Shown in pieces: positions 1-9,414 of a DNA stretch of 64,000 nt. The notes beneath the pieces are model-generated. The model was not told where the DNA came from. It searched no databases and worked only from the letters and a program-made list of their open reading frames with translations. The stretch is taken from NCBI RefSeq assembly GCF_014697545.1, contig NZ_JACJSA010000007.1:62001-126000 (forward strand), in the 5' to 3' direction. The stretch is from Oscillatoria sp. FACHB-1407 (GTDB lineage Bacteria; Cyanobacteriota; Cyanobacteriia; Elainellales; Elainellaceae). The first letter of the stretch is position 1; each line of letters starts with the position of its first letter. A program made the position numbers and the translations under genes.

Positions 1-147
1 GTCTCTAACCGTTATGGCACGCGGCTCGTAAAGGCGTTTAGGACTCTGGTGGGAGAGATCATCAGCCTGCTCGGCATTCTAGGCATTGCTTTCCCCCTCC
101 TCGTTGCCTGTATGGAACTCTTCGCAAGCATCTTCAAAAGCTTTTAG
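1..147 (+). CDS. C-terminal end of a small membrane protein (partial)
   Basis: The open frame enters from the left window edge and ends at TAG 145-147, giving 48 residues. After a basic stretch (NRYGTRLVKAF) comes one hydrophobic helix (ISLLGILGIAFPLLVACM) and a short polar end, as in the last membrane segment of a small integral membrane protein. The start lies outside the window and the family was not recognised. The hydrophobic pattern and lack of internal stops support coding, but 147 bases is weak evidence. Confidence 0.4.
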   Translation, partial: VSNRYGTRLVKAFRTLVGEIISLLGILGIAFPLLVACMELFASIFKSF

Positions 148-263
148 CATCAAGATCAAAGTGCGATCGCAACCAAGTCTTGTAAGGGCTCTTTGCTTTT
201 CCGTAATTTGCAAGGACATCAGGCAAGGAGATTTCTGAGAAAGAATTTACCAGTCGGTTTCTG

Positions 264-291
264 GTAGGGGCGTTGCGCGCAACGCCCTTAC
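264..291. repeat. Short palindrome (GGGGCGTT/AACGCCCC type)
   Basis: GTAGGGGCGTTGC pairs with GCAACGCCCTTAC with one G-T pair and almost no loop. A related hairpin lies at 35689-35712. There is no T-run, so it is better called a dispersed palindrome than a terminator. The rest of 148-376 shows no gene. Confidence 0.5.
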
Positions 292-376
292 AGGTATTTT
301 GTTTCCTGGAAATCTCCTAAGGTGGGCATTGCCCACGCTAGACAACGGATTTTCGGTGGGTTTTCGGATAGATTCT

Positions 377-548
377 AATTAACGTGAATTCGGGATAAGG
401 ATTTCGGCGGTTTTAACCGCCGCTATAAGAGCAAAACCGACCTGCATCGGTTCGTCAAACCTGGATTTTCCGTAGTCCGCATTGGCGGACTTCGCTTGAG
501 TAGCCGCGAATTCATTCGCCAGGCTCGTAAACCGAACTGACGTTAATT
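377..548 (-). repeat. About 170-bp inverted-repeat element, copy A
   Basis: Its ends are imperfect inverted repeats (AATTAACGTGAATTCGG on the left; AATTAACGTCAGTTCGG read from the right). Read on the minus strand the interior matches copies at 14872-15087, about 15200-15319 and 61709-61877: the block GAGCCTGGCGAATGAATTCG, a CCGC...GCGGACTACGGAAAAT block, and a GCGGTT..AACCGCC hairpin. The TAA stop of the MBL gene (543-545) lies inside the right terminal repeat, so this copy abuts and terminates that gene. No coding sequence is seen; it is probably a non-autonomous dispersed repeat. Confidence 0.7.
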
Positions 549-1460
549 AGACTCTTTATAGACCTGAAGTACCATCCCTTCTCGTGCCAGTTTCACATTG
601 GAGAAGCGAGATTGTACTTCTGCCTCGACTTTATCCAGCAAGTCATCTTCGTGTGCTGGGTCGTGGTGAAAAATGATGATCTGTTTTACACTAGCCGCGA
701 TCGCCACTTCAATGCTGGCTAACCAAGCTTCAGGTTGCCAGACTCCATTGGCCGCTTCTGGGGCGAAATAGGTGTGGTCAGCGTAAACTGCATCAAAAAT
801 CAGGACATCAGCCTGATAGGCAAGATAACGCAGGCTTTGCTCAATTCGCTCAGGGGAATGTTCAGTGTCAGTGGCATATACTACCGAATGCCCATTCCAG
901 GTCACCCGATAACCCAGCGCACTGTTGGGGCGATTCAGCGAGATCGTTTCAATCACAACATCGTCTAGCGTAATCACCTCTCCGGGTGCGATATTGTGAA
1001 ACGTCAGATTAGACTGCATCATCTGTAACGGCACTGGGAAATGGGGACGCAGCATTTGGTCGGTGAGCCGCTGTTTGATTGATGCCCCGTTTAAGCCAGT
1101 TGCCCCGTAGATATGAAAATGGTTGTCTGGTACGAAAGCCGGAATGAAAAACGGAAATCCTTGAATCCGATCCCAATGGGTGTGAGTAAAGAAGAGATGG
1201 GCTTCGACGGGCATCTGAGACAACAGGTGTTTGCCTAATGCTCTTAAGCCAGTCCCGCCATCAAAAATTAATCGCTTGCCGCCTACCTTGATTTCGACGC
1301 AGGCTGTGTTACCACCATATCGTACGGTTTCCTTTCCAGGAGTAGGAATGCTGCCCCGCACACCCCAGAACTCCACCACAAACTGGCTAACATCCGCCTC
1401 AGTTTGAATGTTAGGGTCAACAGATAGGTTGCTCGTACCAGTAGGGTTCAGGCTTGGCAT
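543..1460 (-). CDS. MBL-fold metallo-hydrolase
   Basis: 305 residues. The core starts near residue 28 with VEFWGVRGSIPTP and GGNTACVEI, followed by LIFDGGTGLRALG, typical of the phosphodiesterase/PhnP-like branch of metallo-beta-lactamase-fold hydrolases. The metal motif reads THTHWDRIQG (H93, H95, D97), with Arg98 where the HxHxDH consensus has His. Further ligand candidates are the Asp of YATDTEHS and the His residues of IIFHHDPAHEDD. No signal peptide, so probably cytosolic. Substrate unknown; a cyclic nucleotide or phosphodiester is the family-based guess. The stop codon is supplied by the adjacent repeat element. Confidence 0.85.
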   Translation of the reverse strand: MPSLNPTGTSNLSVDPNIQTEADVSQFVVEFWGVRGSIPTPGKETVRYGGNTACVEIKVGGKRLIFDGGTGLRALGKHLLSQMPVEAHLFFTHTHWDRIQGFPFFIPAFVPDNHFHIYGATGLNGASIKQRLTDQMLRPHFPVPLQMMQSNLTFHNIAPGEVITLDDVVIETISLNRPNSALGYRVTWNGHSVVYATDTEHSPERIEQSLRYLAYQADVLIFDAVYADHTYFAPEAANGVWQPEAWLASIEVAIAASVKQIIIFHHDPAHEDDLLDKVEAEVQSRFSNVKLAREGMVLQVYKESN

Positions 1461-1846
1461 GTCTAAGTTTAACTAACCCTTGCTTAGCAGTTCATAGTAC
1501 CGAAAAAAATCAAGAAGGACGACCCTTCTTCCTCAGACCCAGATCACAGGATAAATTCCTGCTTCATATCATGCTAGGGGGTTTGAATTAGTAGGGGTTT
1601 AACCACTCACACCATCGCTCCCAGATTGTTGAATGGAATCACTCAACTTTTTGTGCCTATACCAGGTATATACTGATGTAACTTTTAGCATCGGGAAGCA
1701 GATTGATGAATCTTTCTGCTGAGAGATGAATTTTGTCCGATACCTGATCGTAGATAGCCTAAATTGACTCAATGTTAGGTTAACCCCCCACTAGTCGTAA
1801 CAGGCAAGTGACTACAGACACATCAGAAAAAACGCTTAACTTAAAG
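1461..1846. other. Intergenic region upstream of the MBL gene
   Basis: No gene is seen. A small hairpin (1512-1518 pairing with 1524-1530, AAGAAGG/CCTTCTT) lies about 50 bases upstream of the minus-strand MBL start. Around 1660-1672 is a short palindrome ATACCAGGTAT. The promoter for the MBL gene should lie here, but no convincing -35/-10 pair was found. Confidence 0.4.
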
Positions 1847-1956
1847 AGGACTTACGCTGATGACTCATCACCATGAGAACAGGTCGGTTGTGGATCAGGA
1901 GTCGTCGGTTGCTGAAACCAAAACTCGTTGATGTTTGCCGACCCCGCGTAAGCCCT
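1847..1956. mobile_element. MITE-like element, 110 bp with 11-bp terminal inverted repeats
   Basis: AGGACTTACGC at 1847-1857 is mirrored by GCGTAAGCCCT at 1946-1956 (10 of 11 pairs). Such ends are common on small cyanobacterial insertion-sequence derivatives. The interior has only a 23-codon open frame from ATG 1860, not considered a gene. No clear target duplication is seen, so transposon origin is inferred from the ends only. Confidence 0.4.
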
Positions 1957-2043
1957 AATTTGTTGTAGATGCCAGCTTTTGGGAGTAACAAATTGCTTCA
2001 ACGAAGTAACCAGCTGAGGCGAAGAATCCCCTAAGCTATCATT

Positions 2044-2556
2044 CTACTTCTTTGCTGCTGCAATGCAGGCTTCAACCAGAGGCATTACCTGATCTACATC
2101 TTTCCAGCCCAAAATTTCGGTGACTTTTTTCTCCAGGTTTTTGTAAGTTCTGAAGAACTCTGCAATTTCGTCGAGCCGATGAGGAGCGATGTCTTTTAAG
2201 GATTTGACGTGGGTATAACGGGGATCTTTGTCGGGAACGCACAGGATTTTTTCGTCGCGATCGCCCCCATCCACCATTTCCAACATGCCAATGGGACGTG
2301 CCGCAATTACGCATCCTGGGAAGGTGGGTTGATCCATAATGACCATCCCATCCAGGGGATCGCCATCATCTGCCAGGGTATTGGGAACAAATCCATAGTC
2401 ATAGGGATATTGCACCGACGCATAGAGGACGCGATCGAGTGCAAAGGCTTCCAGGTCTTTGTCAAATTCGTATTTGTTCTTGCTGCCACCCGGAATTTCG
2501 ATCAGAACGTTTAGTAAACCCGCTTTGGGCTGAGGGGGAATGCGAGATAAATCCAC
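2044..2556 (-). CDS. ppa: Inorganic pyrophosphatase
   Basis: 170 residues, the usual length of bacterial family I soluble pyrophosphatases. It hydrolyses pyrophosphate to two phosphates in the cytosol, pulling biosynthetic reactions forward. Family signatures in order: [15 protein letters not shown] near the N-terminus, [20 protein letters not shown] with the Mg2+-binding acidic residues, [11 protein letters not shown], and [16 protein letters not shown]. Translation starts at GTG 2556, with GGAG about eight bases upstream on the minus strand. Monocistronic; about 580 bases of non-coding sequence lie on its 5' side. Confidence 0.97.
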   Translation of the reverse strand: MDLSRIPPQPKAGLLNVLIEIPGGSKNKYEFDKDLEAFALDRVLYASVQYPYDYGFVPNTLADDGDPLDGMVIMDQPTFPGCVIAARPIGMLEMVDGGDRDEKILCVPDKDPRYTHVKSLKDIAPHRLDEIAEFFRTYKNLEKKVTEILGWKDVDQVMPLVEACIAAAKK

Positions 2557-3141
2557 AACTGTGTCTCCAAGCTAAAGAGGCGATTGTATGAGAATGGGCT
2601 ATTCACCATCACTCCCGAATAGCATTTTACGGCGTTAGGGTTACACCTCGTTTTCGGTCTATCTTGTTTCCAGGCTACACCTGAAAAAGGCATGATGAAA
2701 CTCTGCCTCCAATCAAAAGCGAGAGGCGGGTTCAGTCTTGAACCCGCTTGAATCACCTGAAATAAGGATGGTGTCCAGTTTCCTACTCCTGGCTTCCCAT
2801 CGGGAATGTACCGATGACGATGCCGCTAACCGTTGCTTCAGGAGCGGCTTCGCCACTCTATATGCTAAGTACTACTATTCACAGATCGGGTCTGGAAATA
2901 AAACCAGAGGTGTAGGGTCACAGCCCCTAGCCAGAGGTTCCACCCTGCGCCCAAATTCCTACCCTGATTTACGATGAATCGTGCTAAGCCATTGCCGAGC
3001 AGGAGTTAGGAAGCGAAGTCTGGACGAGGTGTGTTGGCGGAAGGAGTGACAAAAGAGAGTTAAGGACAGGAGAATCTAGCAGCTTGGGTGAGCACAGCCT
3101 AACCCAGCCTACAGAATCTACAAGAGCCAAAAGCCGTAGGG
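2557..3141. other. Long intergenic region between ppa and a small membrane-protein gene
   Basis: No convincing coding region; the open frame at 2738-2977 has no family character. A degenerate GTAGGCTGGGTT...ACCCA hairpin, resembling a widespread cyanobacterial repeat, lies around 3085-3115 when read on the minus strand. I looked for RNase P RNA, tmRNA and SRP RNA signatures and did not find them. The ppa promoter must lie near 2560-2640. Confidence 0.4.
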
Positions 3142-3318
3142 CTATTTGTCGAGATTGCCGGGTGGAGACAAGAGAACTGACGAGTCTACAGAGGAGAAGT
3201 GAGCGATCGCCACGATTGGCATAATCAGGGTTAGCAGCGCAATGAATGTACCAATAACGTCAGCAAATCGCGAATACGTTCGACCCGGAGGGTTTTCAGT
3301 TCGACTACCAGATTCCAT
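3142..3318 (-). CDS. Small single-pass membrane protein (58 aa), unknown
   Basis: An ATG at 3318-3316 opens 58 codons ending TAG at 3142. A polar N-terminus (MESGSRTENPPGRTYSR) precedes one clear transmembrane helix, roughly residues 21-41 (VIGTFIALLTLIMPIVAIAH), then a short Ser/Pro-rich tail. HIP1 (GCGATCGC) falls inside the frame, as in neighbouring genes. It looks like the tiny one-helix proteins frequent in cyanobacteria, but no family is assigned. It is divergent from ahcY. No strong Shine-Dalgarno sequence is visible. Confidence 0.5.
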   Translation of the reverse strand: MESGSRTENPPGRTYSRFADVIGTFIALLTLIMPIVAIAHFSSVDSSVLLSPPGNLDK

Positions 3319-4995
<1,677 letters not shown>

Positions 4996-5013
4996 GTGTC
5001 AAGGAAAGAATAA

Positions 5014-5052
5014 AGAATGAAGGATAAAGCTAAAACCTTTATCCTTCGTTCT
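5014..5052 (+). terminator. Hairpin between ahcY and the DedA gene
   Basis: AGAATGAAGGATAAAG (5014-5029) pairs with 5037-5052 over 16 positions with one G-T pair, around a 7-base loop. No long T-run follows, so it may be a weak terminator, attenuator or RNA-processing site rather than a classical intrinsic terminator. Confidence 0.55.
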
Positions 5053-5081
5053 AGACAACCCAAATCAAAGGAATAAGCTAG

Positions 5082-5696
5082 ATGGCGGAGTGGATTACCA
5101 ACTGGATTACCGAAACCATGGAGTCGTTAGGATACGTGGGAATTGGTCTACTCATGTTCCTGGAAAATCTATTTCCGCCGATCCCCTCTGAGTTGATCAT
5201 GCCATTGGCTGGGTTTACGGTGGCACGGGGAGACATGGAGCTTGTTCCGGCGATCGCCGCTGGTGTGATTGGTACAATGCTGGGCGCACTGCCATGGTAT
5301 TACGTGGGTAAGTTTGTGGGTGAAGATCGTCTGCGAAATTTGGCAGACCGATATGGCAAGTGGGTCAGCATCACCGGAAAAGATATTGATAACTCCAAGC
5401 ATTGGTTTTACAGACACGGCACAAAAGCCGTTTTTTTCTGCCGTTTGGTGCCGGGAGTGCGGACGCTGATTTCCTTGCCTGCGGGTTTTAGTGGGATGGC
5501 GATCGCCCCGTTTTTGATTTACTCAACATTGGGAACAACTGCCTGGGTTGGATTGCTCACCTTCGCCGGATATTTGTTAGGAGAGAACTATAACCTGGTT
5601 GAAGAGTACTTAGGTGTTGTGTCTAAGGTAGTCTTGCTGGGCATTGTGCTGGCGTTCGTCTTTTGGATTGTGCGACGACAACGGCGATCGGCTTAG
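5082..5696 (+). CDS. DedA family membrane protein
   Basis: 204 residues with the DedA/SNARE-associated layout: re-entrant segment LENLFPPIPSELIMPLAGF near residues 28-46, a transmembrane stretch around 55-75, the conserved FFCRLVPGVRTLISLPAG motif (basic residue and Pro important in the family), then two or three C-terminal helices ending in RRQRRSA. Family members are inner-membrane proteins; some are undecaprenyl-phosphate or phospholipid transporters dependent on the proton motive force. The exact substrate here is unknown. It lies about 86 bases downstream of ahcY on the same strand and converges with the hemW-like gene. Confidence 0.9.
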   Translation: MAEWITNWITETMESLGYVGIGLLMFLENLFPPIPSELIMPLAGFTVARGDMELVPAIAAGVIGTMLGALPWYYVGKFVGEDRLRNLADRYGKWVSITGKDIDNSKHWFYRHGTKAVFFCRLVPGVRTLISLPAGFSGMAIAPFLIYSTLGTTAWVGLLTFAGYLLGENYNLVEEYLGVVSKVVLLGIVLAFVFWIVRRQRRSA

Positions 5697-5731
5697 TGGC
5701 GATCGGCTATAGTCCACAATCCTAAGCGTCT

Positions 5732-6934
5732 TCAAATATCTTCAAATAGCCGAGTTAGAACGACATTAGAAAAGAGAAAGCCTTCGGGATCGGTGAGGCG
5801 AATTCGAGGAGCGGAAGTGGATTCTGAGGTAATTTCAATCCACCCTTGATGTTGATAGGGGCGCAATCGCTGGAGGACTGATTCTACCTGATCCGTACCA
5901 AACGGCTTTAACGCATCAAGGCTAATCCCTTCAGCGAGACGTAATCCCACCATTAGGGTATCGAGCAAGACTTCATCTGGTGGCGTGATGGGGCAGTCGA
6001 TTTTACCGTGATCCTCTACCAACGTTTGCACCCATTGAAAGTATTCCTGGCGTTTGCGGGGTCGAGTGAAACGTTGACCCAAAACGTAGCTGGCTGCACC
6101 CATCCCAAAACCATAGTAGGGACGGTTTTCCCAGTAGACGCGATTATGTCGGCATTGATAGCCCGACTTGGCATAATTGGAGATTTCGTAGTGTTCGTAT
6201 CCCGCCTGGGTGAGTTTCTGTCGTGCCAGACGATACATCTCAGCGGTGGCAATATCGGTGGGTAGGGGTGACTCCCCCGGTTGATACCAGCGACCGAAGG
6301 CAGTCATGGGTTCTACGATCAGGTCATACACGGAAAGGTGTGTCGGGGCGATCGCGATCGCCGCCTCTACAGACTCGCACCAGGTTTCGAGCGTTTGGTG
6401 GGGCAACCCAGAGATCAAGTCGAGACTGAAGTTAGAGACTCCGACCTGGTGAATCAGGGCGATCGCCTCGTATACATCCTCGACAGTATGGGTGCGCCCA
6501 CAAGCTTTTAATTGTTCAGTTTGGAAGGATTGCACCCCCAGGCTAACTCGATTGATCCCAGCCGCGTGATAGCCCTTGAGGTGAGCCAGGTCAAAGGTGC
6601 CAGGGTCCATCTCAATTGAGATTTCCGCATCTAAAGCAATGCCGAAGTGGCGATCGAGGGTTTTAAGAATCTGTTCTAGTTGTTCGATAGATAGCAGAGA
6701 AGGTGTGCCGCCGCCGAGGAAGATCGTTTGCAGGATTTCTCCCTGTTGAGGAGTGGTCAGAATCTCCTGACAAAGAACCTCGACATACTGGGCGATCGCC
6801 CCTGATGTCTCGCCTCTGGTGCGATCGCCGACAATTGACACCGGAAAATCGCAGTAAAAACATCGACGCCGACAAAACGGGATATGAATATATGCGGCTG
6901 TAGGAGCTGTCAATGGTGAGATTTCACGAAACAA
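5732..6934 (-). CDS. hemW: Radical SAM protein HemW (coproporphyrinogen dehydrogenase-like)
   Basis: 400 residues. The radical SAM motif C21-x3-C25-x2-C28 lies in HIPFCRRRCFYCDF, followed by FLGGGTPSLL (SAM-binding GGGTPS), IEMDPGTFD, GVNRVSLGVQSF-type sequence and GLPHQT, all in the order seen in HemW/HemN-like proteins. HemW is thought to be a haem chaperone rather than the anaerobic coproporphyrinogen oxidase HemN. The YRLARQKLTQAGYEHYEISNYA segment is typical of the HemW branch. The 6934 start is TTG; a second TTG at 6913 is possible and would trim seven residues. Convergent with dedA. Confidence 0.88.
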   Translation of the reverse strand: MFREISPLTAPTAAYIHIPFCRRRCFYCDFPVSIVGDRTRGETSGAIAQYVEVLCQEILTTPQQGEILQTIFLGGGTPSLLSIEQLEQILKTLDRHFGIALDAEISIEMDPGTFDLAHLKGYHAAGINRVSLGVQSFQTEQLKACGRTHTVEDVYEAIALIHQVGVSNFSLDLISGLPHQTLETWCESVEAAIAIAPTHLSVYDLIVEPMTAFGRWYQPGESPLPTDIATAEMYRLARQKLTQAGYEHYEISNYAKSGYQCRHNRVYWENRPYYGFGMGAASYVLGQRFTRPRKRQEYFQWVQTLVEDHGKIDCPITPPDEVLLDTLMVGLRLAEGISLDALKPFGTDQVESVLQRLRPYQHQGWIEITSESTSAPRIRLTDPEGFLFSNVVLTRLFEDI

Positions 6935-7158
6935 TAGATTGCTTAAGCATTCTAGACAGAGCGATATAATAAAGCCATTATTACGGGGCTGAGTTTTGTT
7001 CTATCTAGCACTCTGTTCACCAGAGCCTTCAACCACTAGCCTAGAACTTGCTCGGCTGATGCCTAAGTTGAGTGAGGGCACTTTGCAGTCATCTTCACGG
7101 GTAATGTAGAGAGCCGCCATTCATAACTGCACCTTAAATCCAAATTTGGATTACAACC

Positions 7159-8250
7159 ATGCTTGATGCAATCATAATCATTTCATTCATAATAGCAGGG
7201 GCAGGGGTAGGCTTTTATAGTGTTGATCTGTTGCCCGGTGATGCCTTGAGCCAGGTTACAAGCCTGGAAGGGTTGAGCTTTGTGACGGGTGGCTTTGGCG
7301 CAATTATTGGAATTGCCCTTGGGCTAGTGGCACAAACAGGCTACCGTCGCCTCGAACGTCAGATTCAGGAGATGCCTGTTGATGTTCTGCTGAGTCGCTC
7401 GGTAGGGTTGGTGATTGGCTTATTGGTGGCTAACTTGATGCTAGCACCTTTGTTTTTGTTGCCGATCCCCTCTGAGTTCGCCTTCATCAAACCCTTAACT
7501 GCCGTCTTGGGCAGTATTTTGTTCGCCTTCTCCGGGATGAGTCTAGCAGATGCTCACGGTCGTACCCTGTTGCGGTTGATCAATCCCAACAGCATTGAAA
7601 CCCTCCTGGTTAGTGAAGGAACGCTGAAACCAGCAACTTCCAAGATTCTCGATACCAGTTGTATTATTGACGGACGCATCGAGGATATTTTGAGCACCGG
7701 ATTTTTAGAGGGTCAACTGCTAGTTCCGCAGTTCGTCTTGCAGGAGTTGCAACGAGTTGCCGATGCCTCCAGTGACCAAAAGCGAGTCCGGGGACGACGC
7801 GGGTTAGACATTTTGAATCGGATTCGTCAGGCTTATCCAGAGCGGGTGATGATTCACCCGGCTGACTATGATGATGTGGCGACGGTGGATGCGAAGTTGG
7901 TACGGCTAGCCCAGGAGATCAACGGTGCGCTGTTGACGAATGACTACAACCTCAACAAAGTTGCCAGCTTGCAGAACGTTTCTGTGCTCAATATCAATGA
8001 TCTGGCGCAGGCGATCCGTCCGAACTATTTGCCGGGAGACAACATTGACCTGAAGATCCTGAAACAGGGTAAGGAACCCGATCAGGGTGTGGGCTATCTC
8101 AACGATGGCACGATGGTTGTCGTTGAGGAAGGAGGCAATTACATCGGGGATGAGTTGTGCGTGACGGTGACAGGCGCACTGCAAACGTCAGCGGGACGAA
8201 TGATCTTTGCGCGACCGCAAACCTCGGCGGTGGCGAACGCTTCGGAATAA
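7159..8250 (+). CDS. PIN-TRAM domain membrane protein (YacL type)
   Basis: 363 residues. The N-terminal third contains about four hydrophobic segments, including the starting helix AIIIISFIIAGAGVGFY and VIGLLVANLMLAPLFLLP. Then a PIN domain from about residue 165 (KILDTSCIIDGRIEDI, with metal-binding Asp residues; LLTNDYNLNKVA) and a C-terminal TRAM domain (LPGDNIDLKILKQGKEPDQGVGY...). This matches the YacL/PilT-N-like proteins that combine a membrane anchor with a putative RNase and an RNA-binding TRAM. Substrate unknown. A TATAAT at 6965-6970 could be part of its promoter, but the spacing to TTGCTT is 20 bases. Confidence 0.9.
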   Translation: MLDAIIIISFIIAGAGVGFYSVDLLPGDALSQVTSLEGLSFVTGGFGAIIGIALGLVAQTGYRRLERQIQEMPVDVLLSRSVGLVIGLLVANLMLAPLFLLPIPSEFAFIKPLTAVLGSILFAFSGMSLADAHGRTLLRLINPNSIETLLVSEGTLKPATSKILDTSCIIDGRIEDILSTGFLEGQLLVPQFVLQELQRVADASSDQKRVRGRRGLDILNRIRQAYPERVMIHPADYDDVATVDAKLVRLAQEINGALLTNDYNLNKVASLQNVSVLNINDLAQAIRPNYLPGDNIDLKILKQGKEPDQGVGYLNDGTMVVVEEGGNYIGDELCVTVTGALQTSAGRMIFARPQTSAVANASE

Positions 8251-8265
8251 GGTTAGACCAGCCAG

Positions 8266-8325
8266 CTCCCCGGCTGCTTTGAAGAGAACAAAGTTTTCTG
8301 AAAAGCCATACAAGCAGCCGGGGAG
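8266..8325 (+). terminator. Large hairpin after the PIN-TRAM gene (first of a tandem pair)
   Basis: CTCCCCGGCTGCTT (8266-8279) pairs perfectly with 8312-8325, with a 32-base loop, followed by TTAGCTTTTT. It begins 16 bases after the stop codon. The whole 75-base unit is repeated imperfectly just downstream, so it is both a probable terminator and a duplicated repeat. Confidence 0.6.
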
Positions 8326-8346
8326 TTAGCTTTTTACCCCTCACCT

Positions 8347-8418
8347 CCCCGGCTGCTGTCGAGAGAGAGCAAAGTTCTCTGAGGAAGCGAATCAGCAACC
8401 GGGGATCTCAGTTTTTTT
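8347..8418 (+). terminator. Second hairpin of the pair, with T-run
   Basis: CCCCGGCTGCT (8347-8357) pairs with AGCAACCGGGG (8394-8404) with one mismatch. CTCAG then seven T residues follow at 8411-8418, a good intrinsic terminator tail. The sequence between arms (GAGAGC AAAGTTCTCTGAGG) resembles that of the first unit, showing a tandem duplication. Confidence 0.65.
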
Positions 8419-8467
8419 CTCTTTTAGCCTTTAAGATCTTGGGAAAGAATACTTTGAGTTCTCCTCA

Positions 8468-9060
8468 ATGCTTTCTGCTCCCTACATCTCTCGCCCTGCC
8501 GCTGAAGCGTTTCTGAGTGCGATCGCCTCTGCCCTCCAAGACCCCGCTCAATCTCCCGTCGTGTTTCACGTCTGGGGAACGGGTGGTGTAGGCAAATCGA
8601 CTCTACTCAACAAATTGATTGCCGAACACCCAGAGGCGGCAATTCCAGCAATTGACCAAAAGCCTGTCAAGTTTGGCGAAACAGAAGGAATCGATAGCCC
8701 GATTGAGTTAATGGGTGGTGTTCCAAACCTGTTGATAACCTCTGTAAGACCCCCTGTAGTCCCCCTTGGTAAGGGGGACGGCGACAGCCGGGGGTTAGTA
8801 GCAACAGATCTGAAACACTACCGAGTTAATGAAGAAGCTACATGGGCTATTGCTGGAGCAGTTTCCTCCGCCTGTGTTGCTCAAGCGAGATGTACTCAAC
8901 CTTACTCCCAAGCCTGATCCCTTCACAGAGCGGCATCAGCAGTATTTTGATACACTGCATCAGCTACAAACTCAGGCTGTAGATGGCAAAGGAGCGGCAA
9001 CGACTGAGCAAATCGCCATCGTCAAGAAGTTTGCTGGGCAAGCTCTTTCCTTTGGGGCAA
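8468..9060 (+). pseudogene. STAND-type P-loop ATPase fragment interrupted by a MITE
   Basis: The frame from ATG 8468 encodes an ATPase N-terminus: a Walker A loop GTGGVGKST at residues 37-45 in a FHVWGTGGVGKSTLLNKL context, then TEGIDSPIELM. At 8713 the frame meets an inserted 109-bp element plus a 9-bp duplication (118 bp, shifting frame by one). Removing it joins IELM directly to KKLHGLLLEQFPPP and the continuation PFTERHQQYFDTLHQLQT...VKKFAGQALSFGA in the next frame. The gene is then truncated at about 9052, where a 90-bp direct repeat begins. The remaining ATPase and sensor domains are absent. NB-ARC/STAND identity is inferred from the P-loop and length. Confidence 0.75.
8714..8822. mobile_element. 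109-bp MITE with 21-bp inverted repeats and 9-bp target duplication
   Basis: The element is flanked by exact direct repeats GAGTTAATG at 8705-8713 and 8823-8831. Its two ends are inverted repeats over about 21 bases (8714-8734 against 8802-8822) with four mismatches, beginning GGTGGTGTT on the left and GGTAGTGTT read from the right. The middle is a strong palindrome (GTCCCCCTT GGT AAGGGGGAC around 8758-8780). No coding capacity. Deleting element plus one target copy restores the host reading frame, which makes the insertion well supported. Confidence 0.85.
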
Positions 9061-9141
9061 AATGTGTGAGTTTTCAGATGAGTTCACTGTGTAGCTACAA
9101 GTCTCTCAGCCCCCTAAATCCCCCATTCTGGGGGGCTTTGA
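9052..9141 (+). repeat. 90-bp direct repeat, copy 1
   Basis: Begins TTGGGGCAAAATGTGTGAG and ends GGGGGGCTTTGA. Nearly identical to 9250-9339, with only two or three differences. It includes a minus-orientation copy of the 30-bp C/G-rich palindrome at 9109-9137. Its left edge marks where the ATPase pseudogene loses homology to its expected continuation. Confidence 0.8.
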
Positions 9142-9161
9142 GCTATAGGAGGCGGATCGGA

Positions 9162-9190
9162 AGTCCCCCAAGTTTGGGGGGTTGGGGGGC
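9162..9190 (+). repeat. 30-bp C/G palindrome copy
   Basis: AGTCCCCCAAGTTTGGGGGG followed by TTGGGGGGC, a diverged member of the family clustered between 9.1 and 11.1 kb. A separate motif, TGTGTATACACGGTAG, lies just downstream at 9222-9237 and recurs near 10878 and 18109. Confidence 0.6.
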
Positions 9191-9249
9191 AAATGCAAGA
9201 GTTTGAGGTTGATACAGGAGATGTGTATACACGGTAGCAATTTTGGAGG

Positions 9250-9339
9250 TTGGGGCAAAATGTGTGAGTTTTCAGATGAGTTCACTGTGTGTCTACAAGT
9301 CTCTCAGCCCCCTAAATCCCCCATTCTGGGGGACTTTGA
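9250..9339 (+). repeat. 90-bp direct repeat, copy 2
   Basis: Second copy of the 9052-9141 repeat, offset 198 bp. It contains the minus-orientation palindrome at 9307-9335. Nothing recognisable lies between 9340 and the DUF559 start at 9415. Confidence 0.8.
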
Positions 9340-9414
9340 ATTATTGTTTGAAGGCTACAGGTTGAGTGTATTCTCGTGGGAACTTTATCAATAACTCCAT
9401 GACAAATCTCGACT

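Noticed and set aside
1860-1931. 23-codon frame starting MTHHHENRS with upstream AGAGGA
   Set aside because: It lies inside a MITE-like element and is too short to support without conservation.
2738-2977. 79-codon open frame in the ppa upstream spacer
   Set aside because: No family-like sequence, no ribosome site, composed partly of repeat-like hairpin sequence.
2557-3141. Possible RNase P, SRP or tmRNA gene
   Set aside because: None of the characteristic conserved blocks were found.
6935-7158. Promoter with TATAAT at 6965-6970
   Set aside because: The only -35-like TTGCTT is 20 bases away, too far for a confident call.
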